The position numbers and the translations under genes are program-made. A DNA stretch of 64,000 bases from Fibrisoma limi BUZ 3 (lineage in GTDB: Bacteria; Bacteroidota; Bacteroidia; Cytophagales; Spirosomataceae). Position 1 is the first letter of the stretch; the number at the start of each line of letters is the position of its first letter. Positions 1 to 8,391 of the stretch are shown piece by piece. The stretch covers positions 620,001-684,000 of the forward strand of contig NZ_CAIT01000007.1 of the NCBI RefSeq assembly GCF_000296815.2. The letters run 5' to 3'. The notes below the pieces were generated by a model, which worked only from the letters and a program-made list of their open reading frames with translations, searched no databases and was not told where the DNA came from.

Positions 1-85
1 CCTTTGCGCCATCCTTCGCGTCTTGGCGGTGAAAACGTTTTACCGCAAGACGCGACGATTTCGCTACGAACGCAACGACATACTC

Positions 86-972
86 ATGCAGCTCCTCGAC
101 GGCAAACTACTTTCAGCACAGATTAAACAGGAAATCGCGGCCGAAGTCGCACAGATTCGCGAACAGGGCGGCAAAATTCCGCACCTCGTCGCCATACTGG
201 TCGGTACCCTCGGCCGCAGCGAAACCTACGTCGCCAGCAAGATGAAAAGCTGCGAGGAAGTAGGCATGAAATCGACCCTGATTCGCTTTGACGATACGGT
301 TTCAGAAGACGAGCTGCTCAACGCAGTGCGCGAAGTGAACGACAACCCCGATATGGACGGGCTGATCGTGCAGCTTCCCCTCCCCGATCACATCTCCGCC
401 GACAAGGTGATGGAAACCATTCACCCGGCCAAAGACGTCGACGGATTTCACCCAATCAACATTGGTCGCATGGCGAAGGGGCTACCCGCTTATATCTCGG
501 CCACGCCACAGGGAATTCTGGAAATGCTGAAGCGCTACGACATCAAAACGGCCGGTAAGCATTGCGTTGTGGTGGGCCGCAGTCAGATTGTCGGTCTGCC
601 GATGTCCATTCTGATGCAACGTAACACGTATCCAGGCAACTGCACCGTTACGATCACGCATAGCCGGACGCAGAACCTGCCCGACATCTGCCGTTCTGCC
701 GACATTCTGATTGCCGCCCTTGGGCGTCCGGAGTTCATTACGGCCGATATGGTAAAAGAAGGTGCGGTGGTGATCGATGTAGGGCTCGAACGCGTACCGG
801 ATGCCACCAAGAAGAGTGGTTTTGCCCTCAAAGGCGATGTTAAATTCGACGAAGTAGCGCCAAGGACCAGCTACATTACGCCCGTTCCGGGGGGGTTGGG
901 CTGATGACGATCTGCTCGCTGATGCAGAACACCGTAAAGGCCGCACGGGGAGAGGTGTACGCAGCGAATTAA
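86..972 (+). CDS. folD: FolD bifunctional methylenetetrahydrofolate dehydrogenase/cyclohydrolase, frameshifted near its C-terminus
   Basis: Cytosolic one-carbon enzyme that interconverts 5,10-methylene-, methenyl- and 10-formyl-tetrahydrofolate with NADP. The sequence shows the family landmarks: [14 protein letters not shown] with the catalytic lysine, [11 protein letters not shown], the DVDGFHP segment and the nucleotide-binding [15 protein letters not shown] start at the ATG at 86; the TTG at 23 would add 21 unlikely residues. The frame stops at 904 just after PVPGGLG. Adding one G to the seven-G run at 889-895 restores [18 protein letters not shown] and runs to the TAA at 970-972, the normal family ending, for about 295 residues. 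Most FolD proteins have Pro where the repaired frame has Leu (GPMT versus GLMT). Because FolD is usually needed for growth, I think an assembly or sequencing error in the G run is likelier than a real mutation. Confidence 0.9.
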
Positions 973-1000
973 GCAGTCCTGAGCCTTAACAAACTTTAAC

Positions 1001-1032
1001 AGCCCCCACCTGCCCGGCGGGGGCTTTCTTTT
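1001..1032 (+). terminator. Rho-independent terminator after folD
   Basis: AGCCCCC pairs with GGGGGCT around an 11-nt loop and is followed by TTTCTTTT. It lies 28 bp after the repaired folD stop and before the next gene. That placement supports 972, not 904, as the real gene end. Confidence 0.75.
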
Positions 1033-1088
1033 GTTAATTTTGGGCAATGTTTATACTACGATAGCCTTCGTTTAACTATTTTATCTGT

Positions 1089-4043
1089 ATGCAATCATTC
1101 CAACGCCTGAACACCCTCACAGGCTGGTTTACCTTCGCGGTGGCGCTGCTGACCTACGCCATGACCGTTGAACCAACGGCCAGTTTCTGGGACTGCGGTG
1201 AGTTCATTGCGTGTGCGTTCAAGCTTCAGGTACCGCACCCTCCAGGAGCGCCGTTCTTCCTGCTGCTCGGACGAGTTATCTCTCTGATGTCTCTCGGCGA
1301 TCTGGCCAAAGTAGCGTTCTGGGTCAACATGGCGTCTGTTCTGGCGAGTGCCTTTACGATCCTGTTCCTGTGCTGGACCATTACGATGCTGGCTCAGAAA
1401 CTGCTGGGCAAAGCTGAAGACGACTACACGCTGGCGGATAAAATCATCGTCATTGGCTCCGGTGCCGTTGGGGCGCTGTCCTATACGTTTTCCGATACGT
1501 TCTGGTTCTCGGCGGTCGAAGCCGAAGTGTACGGGATGTCGTCGTTCTTCACGGCCATCGTCGTGTGGGCCGCCTTCCGCTGGGAGCGCATCACGGACGA
1601 AGCAGCCGCTAACCGCTGGCTGATTTTCATCGCTTACCTAACGGGTCTGTCCATCGGTGTCCACTTACTGAACCTGGTAACGCTGCCTGCACTGGCGCTG
1701 ATCTATTATTTCAAGAAGACAGCCAAGCCAACCTTCTGGGGGGGAGCCATTGCCTTTGGAATTGGTCTCGTCGTATTGGGTATCATCAACTCCGGCATCA
1801 TTCCGGGTCTGCCCAGTATGGCCTTCGCGGTAGAGCGGCTCTTTGTCAATACGTTCGGGCTGCCGTTCAACTCCGGTATGACATTTTTCATTGTCGTATT
1901 CCTGGCCGCCGTAGCCTACGGCATCATCTGGTCAGTACGTCAGAAGCGGGCCATCCTGAACACCTCGCTGCTGGCGCTGGCGTTCGTGCTGATCGGCTAT
2001 GCGTCGTATATGCAGGTACTGGTTCGGGCGGATTTCAACCCACCCATTAACGAGAACAACCCCGACGATGCCCTGAACTTTCTATCGTACCTGAAACGGG
2101 AGCAGTATGGTAGCCGTTCGCTGATCTACGGCCCGGTGTTTACTGCCCGGCCCATCGACCAGAAAGAAGGGGCTCCTATCTGGAAGAAAGAAGGCAACAA
2201 GTACGTCGTGTTCGACCACCAGCCGGAGTATATCTACCAGCCAGGCGATGAGATGCTGTTTCCCCGCGTATACAGCAACCAGCAGAACCACCCGCAGTTG
2301 TACCGCCAGATGCTCGGCCTGGCCGAAGGGCAGAAGCCAACCATGGGCGACAACCTCGAGTTCCTGTTCAGCTATCAGCTCGGTCATATGTGGTGGCGCT
2401 ATCTGATGTGGAATTTCGCCGGTCGGGAAAGCGACGAGGAAGGTGCCGGCTACCTGCTGCCCTGGTCCTCGAACGATAACGTACCTGACCTGCTCAAGGC
2501 CAACAAAGCCCGCGACAATTTCTATATGCTGCCGTTCCTGCTGGGGCTGTTCGGCATTGTGTTCCAGTACTTCCGGCGTCGGCGCGACTTCCTGATTGTC
2601 GGGCTGCTGTTTCTTTTTACGGGGATTGCGCTGCAGGTATTCCTGAACTCGCCCCCATCGGAGCCCCGCGAACGGGACTACATCTACGTCGGTTCGTTCT
2701 ACTTCTTCGCCATCTGGCTCGGTCTGGGCGTGATGTCCATTGCCGAAGGGCTGCGGCAGTACGTGAAAGCCGATACCATGCGAAACGGCCTTGTTGTCGG
2801 TTTATGCCTGCTGATACCGGTTATGATGGGTGCCAAAAGCTGGGATAACCACGACCGCTCAAACCGGTATCATTCGGTCGATTTCGCGAAGAACCTGCTG
2901 AACTCCTGCGCCCCGAACGCTATTCTGTTTACCGGTGGAGATAACGATACGTTCCCGCTCTGGTACGTTCAGGAAGTAGAAGGTTTCCGGCGCGACGTAC
3001 GGGTGTGTAACCTCAGCCTGCTCGGAACGGAGTGGTACATCCAGCAGATGAAGCGGAAAACCTACGAATCTGAAGCACTGCCAATCTCGCTCGAGTTCGA
3101 TCAGTTCAACAAGGGTAAGAATGACATCATCCCGTTCTACGAAGTGGCGGGCGTGAAAAACGGCATTGACCTGAAGCAGTACATCAACCTGATTCAAACC
3201 AATAGCCCGGCCGTGCAGGTACCGCTCACAACGGGCGATATGACCAGCATTCTGCCGTCGTCGGTGCTATTCATGCCGCTCGATAAGGCCGCGATTGACA
3301 AGGTAAACTTTGTTCCGGCTAACCTGCGCCCGTTCGTGAAGGATACGCTGCAGTGGACCATCGGGAAGAAAGACCTGTACAAGCCCGACCTGATCATGCT
3401 GGATATGATCGCGACGAACAACTGGCAGCGTCCGATTTACTTCTCCAGCACCCTGGCCAGCGATAACTACCTGAACCTGAAAAACTATATGCAGTTGGAA
3501 GGGTACGCTTATCGTCTGATGCCGGTGGCGATCCCCGGGGCCACGGATGGGTACGTCAACTCCGACATCATGTACAACAACATGATGAAGAAAACCTTCT
3601 GGCGCGGTCTGGATAACCCGACTGTGTATTACGACGAAACCTACAAAGGTCCCCCGGCCATTTCGGCCCGGATTGCGTTCTTCCGTCTGGCCGATCAGTT
3701 AATCCGCGAAGGCAAGGAAAGCAAAGCCCGCGAAGTACTGAACTACTCCCTACAGGTGATGCCGGATAAGAGTATTCCGTACGACCAGATTTCGTCGAAT
3801 TACGTTCGCTTCCTCTTTGCCGTGGGCGAAACCAAAAAGGCACTTGATATTGCCAATACAATGGCCACCCGCGCCGACCAGAACCTGACGTACGTGCGGT
3901 CGGGTCAGGGGCGGTTCGGCAATCCCGACGCGGATCTGTACACGCTGCAAACCATTGTCGAAGCCTGCCGCGAAGCCAAGCAAACAGCAGCAGCGACTAA
4001 GTTTGAGGCTATCTTCCAGAAGCACATCAATGCCTTTGGCTGA
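1089..4043 (+). CDS. DUF2723 / glycosyltransferase family 117 membrane protein (TMEM260-like)
   Basis: Large inner-membrane protein of 984 residues. The N-terminal half has many hydrophobic segments and carries the DUF2723 signature near residues 35-60 (WDCGEFI, then VPHPPGAPF), with an acidic residue in the first lumenal/periplasmic loop as in GT-C glycosyltransferases. The C-terminal third is soluble and ends in TPR-like helices (about 865-980). Relatives include human TMEM260, an O-mannosyltransferase, so a role in protein O-glycosylation in the periplasm is the best guess; donor and acceptor cannot be read from sequence. It is a single gene between two terminators. Length and architecture are normal for Bacteroidota members. 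Confidence 0.85.
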   Translation: MQSFQRLNTLTGWFTFAVALLTYAMTVEPTASFWDCGEFIACAFKLQVPHPPGAPFFLLLGRVISLMSLGDLAKVAFWVNMASVLASAFTILFLCWTITMLAQKLLGKAEDDYTLADKIIVIGSGAVGALSYTFSDTFWFSAVEAEVYGMSSFFTAIVVWAAFRWERITDEAAANRWLIFIAYLTGLSIGVHLLNLVTLPALALIYYFKKTAKPTFWGGAIAFGIGLVVLGIINSGIIPGLPSMAFAVERLFVNTFGLPFNSGMTFFIVVFLAAVAYGIIWSVRQKRAILNTSLLALAFVLIGYASYMQVLVRADFNPPINENNPDDALNFLSYLKREQYGSRSLIYGPVFTARPIDQKEGAPIWKKEGNKYVVFDHQPEYIYQPGDEMLFPRVYSNQQNHPQLYRQMLGLAEGQKPTMGDNLEFLFSYQLGHMWWRYLMWNFAGRESDEEGAGYLLPWSSNDNVPDLLKANKARDNFYMLPFLLGLFGIVFQYFRRRRDFLIVGLLFLFTGIALQVFLNSPPSEPRERDYIYVGSFYFFAIWLGLGVMSIAEGLRQYVKADTMRNGLVVGLCLLIPVMMGAKSWDNHDRSNRYHSVDFAKNLLNSCAPNAILFTGGDNDTFPLWYVQEVEGFRRDVRVCNLSLLGTEWYIQQMKRKTYESEALPISLEFDQFNKGKNDIIPFYEVAGVKNGIDLKQYINLIQTNSPAVQVPLTTGDMTSILPSSVLFMPLDKAAIDKVNFVPANLRPFVKDTLQWTIGKKDLYKPDLIMLDMIATNNWQRPIYFSSTLASDNYLNLKNYMQLEGYAYRLMPVAIPGATDGYVNSDIMYNNMMKKTFWRGLDNPTVYYDETYKGPPAISARIAFFRLADQLIREGKESKAREVLNYSLQVMPDKSIPYDQISSNYVRFLFAVGETKKALDIANTMATRADQNLTYVRSGQGRFGNPDADLYTLQTIVEACREAKQTAAATKFEAIFQKHINAFG

Positions 4044-4060
4044 TAGCTGAGATTACCACC

Positions 4061-4096
4061 AAAAAGCCCCGACTGCAAACGTGGTCGGGGCTTTTT
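4061..4096. terminator. Bidirectional terminator between convergent genes
   Basis: AAAAAGCCCCGAC and GTCGGGGCTTTTT form a near-perfect stem with A and T tracts on both sides. It can therefore serve the DUF2723 gene on the plus strand and the antiporter on the minus strand. Confidence 0.85.
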
Positions 4097-4110
4097 ATTA
4101 TCTACGGAGA

Positions 4111-5709
4111 TTAGTGTATTGGGTGATCGATCTTTTCTTCTTCCAGATCGATCCGGGCTTCTTCCTTGCGGATTACTTCATCATCGAACTCCTGCTTTCG
4201 ACGCAGTCGACGTAACTCATGACGCTTGGCAGCTATCACATCCGTCAAAATCTGATTGTATTGGATTACCTGTTCAGCATTGCATTCCAACGAATCCAGG
4301 TGTTGCGATGTCAGGTATAGATCGCTTTCAAGCCGGTTCTTCAGATTACCGACCAGTTCGTTATTCAGGATTTCCAGCGAGTGTTGTTTATTCAGCCGGT
4401 CGAGCGCCACTTTCAGCACCTTCAACCGAATCATTGATACCTGCTCTTCTTCAGGCATCCGGTGATCCGGATCTTCGTATTTCACCCAGCGAATAATCAG
4501 GGGTAGTGTTAAGCCCTGAAAAACAAGCGTTACCAGAATTACCACAAAACTGATGAACAGAATCAGGTTTCGGTGCGGAAACGGTTGTCCATTGGCCAGC
4601 AGCAACGGAATAGACAGAGCCGACGCCAGAGACACTACCCCACGCATACCGGCCCAGCCAACAATAATTGGTCCGCGCCAGCCCGGATTACGATCAGCTA
4701 CCGGAATTACACCACCCACAACCCAGGTGAACCAGGACGAGAACAAGATTACGACCAATCGAACCACAATAACCAACACACTGATCGCCAGTGCGTACAG
4801 AATAGCCTCGGATTTTGAATAGCCGCCCAACGCGTTGATGATAACCGGTAGTTCGAGCCCAATCAGGATAAACACTAAACCGTTCATCGCAAAAGTAAGC
4901 GTCGACCACATGGCTGTTCCCTGAATCCGCGTCGTATGATTCAGAATCCGGTGACTCTGATTAGAGAGCAGTAAGCCACCGCTGACAACCGCCATCACGC
5001 CGGACACATGCAGTTGTTCAGCCGCGAGGTACATAATGTACGGGGTCATGAGCGTCAGCAGGATTGTGATACGGGTCGACGCGATCAACCAGCGGTGGAT
5101 CACATAGAACACTCCACCCACGCCCAGGCCAACTCCTACCCCCAGCACCGTAACCAGCACAAAATCCGTAGCGGCCTCCTGCCAGACAAAGCTTCCGGAC
5201 AAAACCGCGGCCACCGCAAACCGGAACACGATCAGGCTGGATGCGTCATTGATCAGGCTCTCTCCTTCCAGAATACTGATCGCCCGCTTGGATACATTAA
5301 TATTACGCAACACGGACGTAGCAGCCACAGCATCAGGAGGTGATATGATGCCGCCCAACAGAAACCCCAACGCCAGCGTGAAGCCGGGAATCATGGCGGA
5401 CGATACGTACGCAACGGCAGAAGCCGTAAAAATGACCAGGCCAAACGCCATAACCATAATAATACGTCGCCAGCGCCAGAACTCTTTCCAGGAGGTAAAC
5501 CAGGCCGCTTCGTAGAGCAACGGCGGCAAAAAGATCAGAAAGATGAGTTCGGGATTAATCTCAACACGAGGAATGCCGGGCACAAAACTAATCGCTAGTC
5601 CCCCCAGCACCAGAAAGATAGGAGTTGGAACGCGGAGCCGTTGACCCAGGATGACAAAAACAGACACAGCCAGCAGCAATGCCAGGCAGAGTAACAAGGT
5701 TTCGTGCAT
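4111..5709 (-). CDS. Na+/H+ antiporter, CPA1 (NhaP/NHE) family
   Basis: Inner-membrane cation/proton exchanger of 532 residues. The first ~400 residues form about a dozen hydrophobic helices. CPA1 marks are visible: GGIISPPDAVAATSVL with the ion-binding PPDA, EGESLINDASSLIVFRFA with the ND pair, and WAGMRGVVSLASALSIPL with the conserved Arg. The last ~120 residues form a charged cytosolic tail rich in Glu, Arg and Lys, as in bacterial NHE-like antiporters with regulatory tails. The start is the ATG at 5709, which precedes a typical first helix. It is a single gene, convergent with the DUF2723 gene. Ion preference (Na+, Li+ or K+) cannot be assigned. Confidence 0.9.
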   Translation of the reverse strand: MHETLLLCLALLLAVSVFVILGQRLRVPTPIFLVLGGLAISFVPGIPRVEINPELIFLIFLPPLLYEAAWFTSWKEFWRWRRIIMVMAFGLVIFTASAVAYVSSAMIPGFTLALGFLLGGIISPPDAVAATSVLRNINVSKRAISILEGESLINDASSLIVFRFAVAAVLSGSFVWQEAATDFVLVTVLGVGVGLGVGGVFYVIHRWLIASTRITILLTLMTPYIMYLAAEQLHVSGVMAVVSGGLLLSNQSHRILNHTTRIQGTAMWSTLTFAMNGLVFILIGLELPVIINALGGYSKSEAILYALAISVLVIVVRLVVILFSSWFTWVVGGVIPVADRNPGWRGPIIVGWAGMRGVVSLASALSIPLLLANGQPFPHRNLILFISFVVILVTLVFQGLTLPLIIRWVKYEDPDHRMPEEEQVSMIRLKVLKVALDRLNKQHSLEILNNELVGNLKNRLESDLYLTSQHLDSLECNAEQVIQYNQILTDVIAAKRHELRRLRRKQEFDDEVIRKEEARIDLEEEKIDHPIH

Positions 5710-6049
5710 AAATGGTTAGGATAAACAAGCGTAAAGTTCAGGCAATAATGGCTATCAACTTTCTAAATTAAAGAATGGCTTATTAAAAATAAAAAAGCCT
5801 CAATAGTGACTATCAAGGCTTTCATTAATTCTATTTATCTTAATCAACCGTGAAATAATTGAACACCTTCTAATTATCAGAAGTCACCATCATAATAATA
5901 GAATAAGGTACAAATAGAAGCCAATTTGCATCAATTCGTAGGGTTGTATGACCTAAATTTCACGTATGTTTAAGTTATACGCTGTTACATTCAAGCGATT
6001 TAAAACAGCACTTCGTCCCAAAGGTATATCTCAAAAGCTTTGAGAACTC
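5710..6049. other. AT-rich intergenic stretch with one orphan hairpin
   Basis: No convincing gene is present. A hairpin at 5794-5822 (AAAAGCCT paired with AGGCTTT, preceded by an A tract and followed by TTCATT) resembles a terminator, but it is not downstream of any recognised gene on either strand. It may end a small untranslated RNA or be a leftover of lost DNA next to the IS630 remnant. Confidence 0.4.
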
Positions 6050-6390
6050 ATGCCGATTGCTACATGTAATCGCCTGCGGGTCAATGATGTGATCCGTAAG
6101 TTATTTGGGTGGCGGACCACCGAGGGTCAGTTATACCCGTTCTTAAATAGGACGTATTCTAAAAAACAGGTTGGAGCCGACAGAATCGGATCGCCGAAGC
6201 GACCGCCAATCAGCAAGATCCTCAGGCTATTGCTCAACAGCGAGAAGAGCAGTTACCTGAGCTTAAAAAACTAAGCATGAAGGTCGGGTTATATTATATG
6301 TGGATGAGTCGACGTGTTATTTACTGCCCTTAGTTAGTAGGGCTCACGTGGTCACCTCGTGGACGAACCCTAATTCTAGTTGAGCAAGCT
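6050..6390 (+). pseudogene. Decayed IS630-family transposase fragment
   Basis: Transposase motifs appear in order but in different frames with stops between them. They are DVIRKLFG near 6088 (HTH region), then ILKN and TGWSRQNRIAEATANQQ near 6160-6220, QREEQLPELKK near 6240-6270, then ILYVDESTCYLLPLVSRA near 6292-6345 and TSWTNP. The last block matches the IS630/Tc1-mariner catalytic region (hhDES...LLP...R.W.P.G..P), with the first catalytic Asp at about 6303. Comparison with the family is from memory, not alignment. At least two frameshifts plus stops make it nonfunctional. No clear terminal repeats or TA target duplication were found. A short continuous frame at 6050-6274 is part of this fragment, not a gene. 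Confidence 0.75.
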
Positions 6391-6442
6391 GTACCCTGAT
6401 CAGAGTAACGGCGCGACTGTATAGAGTTCGGGGCGATGACGC

Positions 6443-7078
6443 TCAATCACTTTGCTGTAGGCTTTGCAGTGTGTTGGCAACCGTAGTAATCATCCGTTTT
6501 AACTCGTCAATAAGCATCTGCTTATCCGATTCGTTCAGGTGATTGTACATACTCCGGTTTATTGCAATAAGCCTGTTTTTGGCTTCCTGCAGCACACGGC
6601 TTCCAGAGGGGGTAATCCGCATTAGTGTACTACGTCGGTCGGCCGGATTTACTTCTTCGAAAATAAACCCTTTTCGTTGCAGGCGCCTGATCATTTCAAA
6701 ACAGGTGGTTGGCTCAAGCAGTGACTCTTTCACATAGTCCTTCTTACTCGGCGTTTTATAAAGTTCAACGTACAGTAGCAGCGTATATTCATCGATTCCA
6801 TTCAAGTCTAAATCCCGCAGGCTGTTTTTAAATATCATTGCCCGGTAATTATCAACCTGCCCCCATAGCATACTCAATGCGGCATTGTCCAGATCTGATT
6901 TTGCTTCATTGGACACAAACTGCTTAATATCTTCTGTATAAAGCCCTACAGGGTTCGGTTTGTTCTGTTGAGTCAGCAACCAGTTGGCAAATGATATAGA
7001 ATCACCGTCTTCTTTCTCCTGCCGATACTGCTTCCAAAGCATCAGTAGCTCGATGAGTTGATCCGTGCCATCATTCAT
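6443..7078 (-). CDS. MarR-family winged-helix transcriptional regulator
   Basis: DNA-binding regulator of 211 residues, longer than the usual ~150 because of an N-terminal extension of about 80 residues. The wHTH core spans about residues 95-175: LNGIDEYTLLLYVEL, then TCFEMIRRLQRKGFIFE as recognition helix, and the wing NPADRRSTLMRITPSG, where DRR(S)T is the classic MarR wing. It is transcribed away from the NAD(P)-binding protein gene at 7154, with two short palindromes in the 75-bp gap. This is the usual layout of an autoregulated repressor controlling the divergent gene. The ligand is unknown. Confidence 0.85.
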   Translation of the reverse strand: MNDGTDQLIELLMLWKQYRQEKEDGDSISFANWLLTQQNKPNPVGLYTEDIKQFVSNEAKSDLDNAALSMLWGQVDNYRAMIFKNSLRDLDLNGIDEYTLLLYVELYKTPSKKDYVKESLLEPTTCFEMIRRLQRKGFIFEEVNPADRRSTLMRITPSGSRVLQEAKNRLIAINRSMYNHLNESDKQMLIDELKRMITTVANTLQSLQQSD

Positions 7079-7083
7079 TTATT

Positions 7084-7129
7084 ACAAATTTGTTGTTTTT
7101 GGAACAAAATTAATACAATAATGTTGTAT
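7084..7129. promoter_or_regulatory. Probable MarR operator palindromes and divergent promoter region
   Basis: Two inverted repeats sharing the ACAA/TTGT half-site lie between the divergent starts: ACAAATTTGT at 7084-7093 and ATACAA-TAATG-TTGTAT at 7113-7129. A perfect Bacteroidota -7 element for the minus strand, TAATTTTG, reads at 7112-7105. This would start the MarR transcript just upstream of the first palindrome. Repression of both genes by MarR binding here is an inference. Confidence 0.5.
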
Positions 7130-7153
7130 CGACATAAACTGTAACGACAACCT

Positions 7154-7789
7154 ATGCGAATTGCACTCTTAGGAGCAACCGGAGGAACTGGTCTCTCCTT
7201 TCTCGAGCAGGCACTCGGTAATGGTCATACCATTAAAGCCCTTGCCCGTACGCCGGAGAACCTTACCATTAATCACCCTAATCTAGTCATTCAGGCCGGA
7301 AACGTATTTACGGTGTCTTCACTGACTTCCTTAATGCAGGACACCGATGTAGTGGTTTCGGTATTTGGCATTTCGGGTATCTGGCAGGCACGTAAACCCA
7401 GAGGCCTTTACTCCATCGGGGGTACTAATGTGATTAAGGCCATGCAGGAAACAGGTCATAAACGCCTGCTAGCTGTGACGTCTTCAGGGGTTGAACCTCA
7501 GCCTAACGATGGCTTTTTCTTCAAATATATCTTCAAACCTCTTTTTCTGGAAAAGATGTATGAAGACATGCGTATTCTGGAGAAAAACATACTCACCAGC
7601 AATTTAGACTACACCATTGTCCGCCCTCCTTATCTGACAGATGGACCACTAACCGGACAATACCGGATATCGGCTACCGGGAACTTTGCGGATGATAAGG
7701 ATTTATCCAGAGCTGATCTGGCTCACTTCCTGTTGCACGAAACTGAGCAGTCCGGGTATATCCGCAAGACTGTTGCTCTATCCTATTGA
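7154..7789 (+). CDS. NAD(P)H-binding (NmrA/atypical SDR-like) oxidoreductase
   Basis: Cytosolic Rossmann-fold protein of 211 residues. The N-terminus MRIALLGATGGTG carries the GxxGxxG dinucleotide-binding loop of atypical short-chain dehydrogenases, and the middle has VTSSGVEP, DMRILEKNIL and DYTIVRPPYLTDGP, typical of the NAD(P)-binding group that includes YwnB- and BVR-B-like reductases. The substrate is unknown; such proteins often reduce quinones or flavin-like compounds or sense redox state. It is divergent from the MarR gene and probably its target. The truncated DUF2141 gene follows 27 bp later and may once have been co-transcribed. Confidence 0.8.
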   Translation: MRIALLGATGGTGLSFLEQALGNGHTIKALARTPENLTINHPNLVIQAGNVFTVSSLTSLMQDTDVVVSVFGISGIWQARKPRGLYSIGGTNVIKAMQETGHKRLLAVTSSGVEPQPNDGFFFKYIFKPLFLEKMYEDMRILEKNILTSNLDYTIVRPPYLTDGPLTGQYRISATGNFADDKDLSRADLAHFLLHETEQSGYIRKTVALSY

Positions 7790-7816
7790 TCCTTAGCAGT
7801 CACTACACACACTACC

Positions 7817-8017
7817 ATGAAGACTATACTTGTGCTGGCTGCTATGGCCATTTTCAGCAACACGGATACCGAAACCATTCAGGTTGAAGTTACCAATCTC
7901 CGAACTAATCAGGGGCATGTGCTGATTGCTCTGTACAACAAAGCCAAAGGATTTCCAACGGATCCTGGTCGTAACGGAGTAGCTAAAGGTGAATTTGCGG
8001 ATATCCCTTTCGCATAG
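7817..8017 (+). pseudogene. 5' fragment of a DUF2141 secreted protein gene
   Basis: Only the first 66 residues remain. After a hydrophobic N-terminus, the segment IQVEVTNLRTNQGHVLIALY, then FPTDP and GEFADIPF, matches the start of DUF2141 proteins, which are normally ~140 residues and continue with G-x-YAI-x-x-HDEN-x-N. Here the frame hits TAG right after DIPFA, and the following DNA is the IS3-type remnant on the other strand. The gene was probably cut by that insertion and its 3' part lost. DUF2141 has no established function. Confidence 0.65.
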
Positions 8018-8350
8018 TATACTTTATGGTGAATGATGGTTCGTTCATGGCATCGATTAGCCAAGGTCACTTTAAGCGCTTTCACCGAAGAGCTGGCTAC
8101 CATATTCTGACAGACCTCATAGCCCATAATCTATTTGGCGTAGACATCACTCACCAGTCAGCAGGTGCGTAATATCAGCCACCCATAACTCCTCGAGGGC
8201 AGTTGGACGACCTTACGGTTGAAGGCTAGACTACACTTTCGGATGAGGCTCCTGGAGGTAGGCTTAACGGCTTGTTTATGCATAAGTTGACTGAATGAGA
8301 GCCAACCTCTTTTAGGGCCTGACAATATAAACGTAAAGCCCTCATACATA
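8018..8350 (-). mobile_element. Decayed IS3-family transposase (OrfB) fragment
   Basis: Read on the minus strand, IS3 OrfB integrase motifs occur in order across shifted frames. LWVADITHL (about 8192-8160) contains the first catalytic Asp, then DVYAK, a stop and IMGYEVCQNM (about 8148-8100) match the second-Asp block, and VKALKVTLANR followed by TIIHH (about 8080-8020) leads to where IHHSDRGxQY should be. The fragment breaks off at IHH, exactly where the DUF2141 fragment ends. Stops and frameshifts show that it is dead. No inverted repeats or target duplication could be defined. Confidence 0.7.
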
Positions 8351-8365
8351 GCGCATAAGGGCTTT
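8335..8365. terminator. Terminator hairpin downstream of dnaJ
   Basis: AAAGCCCT and AAGGGCTTT pair around a short loop, with an AT-rich flank. It lies 27 bp beyond the dnaJ stop on the minus strand and can end the grpE-dnaJ transcript. Confidence 0.6.
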
Positions 8366-8391
8366 TATCATCTGTTACTTATCTCTTCTAA

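Noticed and set aside
23-85. TTG start of folD at 23
   Set aside because: It would add 21 basic residues that FolD proteins lack; the ATG at 86 gives the normal N-terminus [12 protein letters not shown].
6050-6274. Small plus-strand gene of 74 codons
   Set aside because: It overlaps decayed IS630 transposase motifs in the other frames and has no family of its own.
7909-8349. Two short minus-strand frames as independent genes
   Set aside because: Their translations are consecutive pieces of one IS3 OrfB and are separated by stops and frameshifts.
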